12,218 bases of DNA from the NCBI GenBank assembly GCA_036939755.1, contig JALLAZ010000788.1, positions 1-12,218 on the forward strand. The letters are read 5' to 3'. Under the pieces are notes generated by a model. It made no database searches and was not told where the DNA came from. It worked only from the letters and a program-made list of their open reading frames with translations. Below are positions 8,866-12,218 of this stretch, piece after piece; position 1 is the first letter of the stretch; every line of letters starts with the position of its first letter. Made by a program: the position numbers and the translations under genes. The DNA is from Stephanodiscus triporus (lineage: Eukaryota; Bacillariophyta; Thalassiosirophyceae; Thalassiosirales; Thalassiosiraceae).

Positions 8866-9817
8866 CTACTTTTTTTTCTCCGGTAATGCTGGATTCACGT
8901 CAATCGGTGCAATCCCCGTAATTAGAGAAATAATGTACCCACCCAAAATCGATATTGTCCCCCAAGTCAATCCGACCACGACTCCAGCATCCACAATATT
9001 CCTCCAAGGGTACGGCAGGCGTTTCACAGCAGCAACTACAGCCGCGACTCCCATCGAGACGCTCCAACTGACGATCATTCGCTTTTTTGTGGCATGGAAG
9101 AGTCCCATGGAGTACAATGGAGCGAGGAATAGGTGATGGATGGGAGAAGAGGATGGTAGCAGGGTGAAGGAGCGGGATACGACGAGGGGAGAGAATTTAA
9201 GTTGAAACCCCTTGTACCCTTCGGCGTAGGCAAAGAATAGGCATGTAAATAAATATGCGCTATGTTGGATGCAAATAATGCGATTGATCAGTACAGATGT
9301 CATATTGTGGTTTAAGTATCAGAATGAGAAAGCCAACAACAGAAGAGTACACGCGTCGAGCAGTAAAATAATTCGCAGTCACTCACGCTTGTTGAAAACG
9401 AGTCAAGGGAACTGCGCCCCCCGAGAAAAAGGGTTCCAGCGCAATTGGAACCACACGCTTGATCGCCTTGGCCAAGATGTATACCACGCCGAAGGAACCC
9501 CACATAGATGCCAGAACCTTGCCGGCGGTGAGGTTCAAATCCTTTCCAGTCAGTGCGGCGTCATCGCCGGACATGGTGGATGCGGTTCTTGCAGAATTAG
9601 TTCCGTCCTTATCACCGCCACGGATCTTCAGCGCCGGTGATGAGAAGACTTCCCCGCACAGTTGTTCTAAGGCAACTCTGCCGAACGTATTCGAAGAAGA
9701 ACGGCACAGAGAGGACGGCGACGAATTTCGGAGAAAGGCCTGTGGCGGCACGTGAGCTCTGCACGAGAAGCCACTGACGATATTGCTCAGGAGCGCTACT
9801 CCAATCAAACCGTGCAT
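8866..9817 (-). CDS. Plastid multi-pass membrane protein of unknown function (two exons)
   Basis: Exons on the minus strand are 9817-9387 and 9259-8866. The intron 9260-9386 runs GTGAGT to TAG and splits an Ala codon. The joined product has 274 residues. The N-terminus has a hydrophobic stretch (residues 3-17) followed by PPQAFLRN, with a possible Ala27|Phe28 cleavage; this suggests a diatom plastid presequence. A soluble stretch to ~85 precedes four or five hydrophobic segments: SMWGSFGVVYILAKAI, AAYLFTCLFFAYAEGYKGFQ across the splice, the LFLAPLYSMGLFHATKKR region, VSWSVSMGVAAVVAAVKRLP, and VVVGLTWGTISILGGYIISL. The splice is supported because it makes one continuous membrane helix. Landmarks EGYKGFQ, KFSPLVV, LFHATKKR, LPYPWRNIVDAGVV look strongly conserved and remind me of uncharacterised bacterial and algal membrane proteins, but I cannot name a family or function. 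The ATG at 9817 is chosen because it yields the signal-like peptide. Confidence 0.8.
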
Positions 9818-10144
9818 ATTGCCAATATTCTAATAGCGGTGGCCCAATTCAAATTTACTTCTTGCAGATCCTGGGTTTTTATCGCGTCTCTTCTGAAGAG
9901 GGCAGCAGGCGGGCGGGCGGCGGTGGGATATCGTACTGGGACGGGAGGCAGCTGGCATTTTCTGAGAACTTAGGAGGGAGTCCTTAGCATTTGAAGTCTC
10001 TCATGTTTTTTTGTTGGTGGTTCTCTCACTGGATTTACTGGTCGGACTTACATATTGAAGGGGGTTCTCTTAAATTTCATCTTAAGATGTGATTTGTTCT
10101 TCAGACAATTTCATTGTGAGGGATCTTGACTTTAAGATTATTGT
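9818..10144 (-). promoter_or_regulatory. Upstream region of gene 4
   Basis: This sequence lies 5' of gene 4 and presumably holds its promoter and 5' UTR. It includes a GGCGGGCGGGCGGCGG block near 9908-9923 and is A+T-rich from about 9990 rightward. No firm promoter element or open frame is seen. Confidence 0.35.
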
Positions 10145-10679
10145 GTGAGCATTTCACTCATCTCTCTGCTCTCAAAAAAGCTCCTCCTCTGCCGTGCGCA
10201 TCGTTGTAGTCGAGGCCTACTCTGTCATTATCATCTCAGACACTGTGATTGTGATGATAGTCGTGATCACCTCTCACCCCTCTCCTTTTGGCCCTTCCAC
10301 CAGCCCAAGTTGATAATTGTTGTATCATTTCTCCCTGCCACCCCTTGTGACTCATGGTGTGGTGGTTGCTAGTTAAATCTCTCCTCCCTCTTTCCTCACC
10401 TCAGCCTCAGGTGACGGTGATCCCTTCTCCTCTTCCTCGGCTTCCTCTTCCTCCTTGTCCATCCTCTCACCCTAGCTATTGCCTCTTGCCCTACACCGTC
10501 ATTCCATTGTCCTCTGCCTGCTCTGCAACCTGCCTGATTGTTTTCATTTTCGCCCACCCTCAAGCAACCATCAACATCAATAGCAATGCTCTCATTGCCT
10601 TTGAAAGAAGCTACGGAAAACAAGTTCTGGCCAAAGTTTTTGAGACAGCTCTTCATTCCATCATTTTTTACTGCCTCTA
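10145..10679. other. Pyrimidine-rich gene-poor stretch with possible acidic mini-exon
   Basis: The plus strand is strongly C+T-rich (minus strand G+A-rich), most clearly at 10375-10510. Frames run on both strands, but none has a recognisable domain. On the minus strand an ATG at about 10462 opens MDKEEEEAEEEEKGSPSPEA, after which GAG|GTGAGG could be a splice donor. This could be a decayed or unrecognised exon, or simply the purine-rich strand read as Glu/Lys codons. I would not annotate a gene. Confidence 0.3.
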
Positions 10680-10702
10680 CTAGCAGAATCGGAATCTGCT
10701 AG
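10680..10702. repeat. Small inverted repeat (8-bp arms)
   Basis: CTAGCAGA and TCTGCTAG flank the 7-base loop ATCGGAA as a perfect inverted repeat. A second, 10-bp perfect palindrome CAGAATTCTG lies at 10745-10754. They sit at the edge where the pyrimidine-rich tract gives way to A+T-rich DNA. The role is unknown; they could mark an element end. Confidence 0.6.
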
Positions 10703-11612
10703 AATTCAATTTTGGTTCTGAACAGTCAGTAATTCCTTTTTTGCCAGAATTCTGTGGAAATTCCGGGGTAAGTAGTATAGTACACCCCACTGCTTTCATT
10801 ATTTTAATATGATTATTTTTATACATTTTAAAGAAGCTAAACAAAAATAATAACAAAAGAAATAGGGAGGCCGCTACTCTCTTTCACCTAGTCTGTCCAA
10901 TCAGCCTCTGAGGTGTATATCACATCACCTCATGTGTGTCATCTATGTGTTGTGTCGGGCAATTTTCTGGAGTCAGTTGGTAATATTCCTGTAGTTTGCA
11001 GGATGGACACATTCTGTACACAATCAATATTCCATTAGCAAAGCCTGTCATGTCATCAGCTCTGTCTCTGTTTGGATGTAATAGGAGCTCTCCATACCAT
11101 CAAATATGGAATATCTTTGTCCTCGAACGGGAGTGTGTCGGGAACAAGGTATTGGCATAAGTTATTAGTGAGTAAATGAATGGTCAAGGTCCTGGGTGGA
11201 ACTGGTTCACAGACAAAGAAAAATTTTCCTCTCGTCTGTAAGTGTAAGAGTAGTTGTTGAACTGTCGGTAGTTATCCGAGGTTGGCGCGAGGAAATTCAT
11301 GCTGGGGTCGGTCATCCAGATATGAACCATGTTTATTGCTACCTTGGAAAGGGTGAGTATTTTCATGCGTATCAGAGAGAGATCTCCTCGGCCTCAGAGG
11401 CCACCTAGAGCAAGGGGGGCATTTTCTTCATCACTCCACACTGAGTTGATAAGAATGTGGGGTCTGCAAGTGCAAGAACACAGTAGATTAGATATTAGAT
11501 GTTGGATTATATTTTCATCATTTGTATGGTCGTATGACTGAGTGGGGTTATCCTCTTTGTATTCCTCGTCAATTCGTTCTGTGTAAGGACAGTTTATGGG
11601 TGGGAGTAGATA
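10703..11612. other. Gene-poor, probably decayed repeat DNA
   Basis: The stretch is A+T-rich at its left (10795-10860) and balanced further right. Several plus-strand frames continue for 60-70 codons before stops and look like worn coding sequence. The best is near 11196-11408, with EIHAGVGHP; it is vaguely like the zinc-binding segment before retroelement integrases, but the expected later cysteines are not evident. No intact gene, tRNA or long terminal repeat is recognised. Confidence 0.3.
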
Positions 11613-11649
11613 GGGGGAAGATAGTTGGGGGGGGAGGGGGTGAAAGGGG
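11613..11649 (+). other. G-rich cluster with G-quadruplex potential
   Basis: Four plus-strand G runs of five, eight, five and four bases (11613-11617, 11627-11634, 11636-11640, 11646-11649) lie within 37 bases. This satisfies a simple four-run quadruplex pattern if the longest run is split. It lies 37 bases before the undetermined base at 11686, so local sequence quality may be reduced. Confidence 0.55.
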
Positions 11650-11685
11650 CGGCATGAGGCGCAAGCGCCATCAAACCAGGTCAAA

Positions 11686-11686
11686 N
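11686..11686. other. Undetermined base (N)
   Basis: One N is present in TCAAANCGGC. Any frame crossing 11686 is unreliable because the true number of bases there is unknown. Confidence 0.95.
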
Positions 11687-11691
11687 CGGCG

Positions 11692-11807
11692 ATGTCGTCG
11701 CCGCTCTCCTCCTCTTCCGACGCCTCGTCGTCGGCGGAATCAACGACGTTTGTGGCGTCTACAGAGGAGGCGGAAGAGTTGGCAGCGGAGGAGGCGGAGA
11801 TTACCAT
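11692..11807. other. Short coding-like island, strand undecided
   Basis: This GC-richer patch with codon-like periodicity lies in otherwise A+T-rich DNA. Read on plus from the ATG at 11692 it begins MSSPLSSSSDASSSAES and turns acidic. Read on minus from the ATG at 11807 it begins MVISASSAANSSASSVDA and also turns acidic (DDEASEEEESGDD) before meeting the N. Either could be a first exon or a fragment, since TCG/GAC-type triplets give acidic and serine-rich peptides on both strands. A TG-rich stretch follows at 11813-11852. No function can be given. Confidence 0.3.
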
Positions 11808-11978
11808 TTTTTTGTTGTTGTGTGTGTGTTGTGGTTGTGTGTGGAGTGTGGCGTACAGTACTCTCTACGATAGCTGTTTGTATCTACCGTGTGAGTTTTT
11901 TTTACGGGAATGGATCTTTTAGATATTTTTTATCAATGTGTGGATTTTTTTTTGCGTATGTAGCTTAGTATAGAACTT

Positions 11979-12218
11979 GACAAGTTTAGCTACAAGTTCC
12001 CTACAAAATCCCTACAAATTTCGTACAACTTCCGTACAAGTTTCGTGTAGATACGTTGTAGGAAAACCTACAATGTAGATACGTTGTAGGTCCCCACGTT
12101 GGAATTCGTGGGATTTGTACCAAGTGTAGATGTGTTGTCGGAAATCGTACAACGTATATACATTGTAGGTTTTCATACAAGTTTTTTTACAAGTTCCACT
12201 AATTGAAACTTGTAGGTA
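11979..12218. repeat. Degenerate TACAA 11-mer and TGTAGATACGTTGTAGG 17-mer array
   Basis: Five consecutive 11-base units begin at 11991, 12002, 12013, 12024 and 12035, each starting TACAA (consensus TACAAGTTCCG). They are followed by a 17-mer TGTAGATACGTTGTAGG at 12046 that is repeated exactly at 12074, and in degenerate form at 12125 and about 12153. The spacings are 28, 51 and 28 bases, so the pair recurs after 79 bases. TTGTAGG and CCTACAA (12056-12062, 12067-12073) form a perfect hairpin around AAAA, so both orientations of one motif are present. The array runs off the right edge of the window. It could be satellite DNA or the end of a mobile element. Confidence 0.75.

Noticed and set aside
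10145..10683. Two plus-strand frames (75 and 109 codons) as small genes
   Set aside because: They follow the C+T-rich composition, which gives Leu/Ser/Pro codons by default. There is no start context, domain or splice evidence.
9752..12218. tRNA, rRNA or CRISPR array
   Set aside because: I looked for cloverleaf arms, conserved rRNA segments and regular repeat-spacer structure. The right-end repeats are degenerate and lack uniform spacers, and nothing fits.

Overview
The window reads as nuclear DNA of a photosynthetic stramenopile, most likely a diatom; the genus is not determined. The evidence is short GT-AG introns of about 100-200 nt that nearly all open with GTGAGT, a UDP-glucose pyrophosphorylase/phosphoglucomutase fusion of the kind known from diatoms and relatives, and two proteins whose N-termini look like diatom plastid presequences (signal peptide, then an Ala|Phe cleavage motif). 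I see no prokaryotic operon, ribosome binding sites, tRNA, rRNA or CRISPR.

Four spliced or single-exon genes alternate in strand (+, -, +, -). (1) 167-3578 (+): a three-exon UGP-PGM fusion of 1056 residues. (2) 3819-6275 (-): a four-exon protein of 647 residues that I reconstructed from fragments. It carries a J-domain, an acidic stretch, a PARP-type zinc finger and two RFC1-like BRCT domains, a combination I do not know from any characterised protein. (3) 6483-8414 (+): a 643-residue plastid-targeted membrane protein resembling the DUF4239/bestrophin-like family, with long serine and aspartate runs. (4) 8866-9817 (-): a two-exon, 274-residue, probably plastid-targeted multi-pass membrane protein of unknown function. 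Genes 1/2 and 3/4 converge on short shared 3' regions, and genes 2/3 diverge from a 207-bp shared upstream region.

From about 4860 to 8350 the DNA is visibly richer in G+C than the flanks and full of CG-containing triplet repeats. From about 9820 to the right end I find no convincing gene. That part holds a pyrimidine-rich tract, a small hairpin, decayed coding-like stretches, a G-rich cluster next to one undetermined base (11686), one short strand-ambiguous coding-like island, and at the extreme right an array of degenerate TACAA-type 11-mers and TGTAGATACGTTGTAGG-type 17-mers with inverted copies. This looks like repeat or mobile-element-derived DNA.

Functionally, gene 1 links glucose-6-phosphate to UDP-glucose and so to storage glucan and nucleotide-sugar synthesis. 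Gene 2 would join a DNA-break-type zinc finger and DNA-binding BRCT domains to an Hsp70-recruiting J-domain. Genes 3 and 4 probably act in plastid membranes. There is no sign that the four form one pathway. All intron boundaries are inferred from splice signals, reading frame and domain continuity, not from transcripts.
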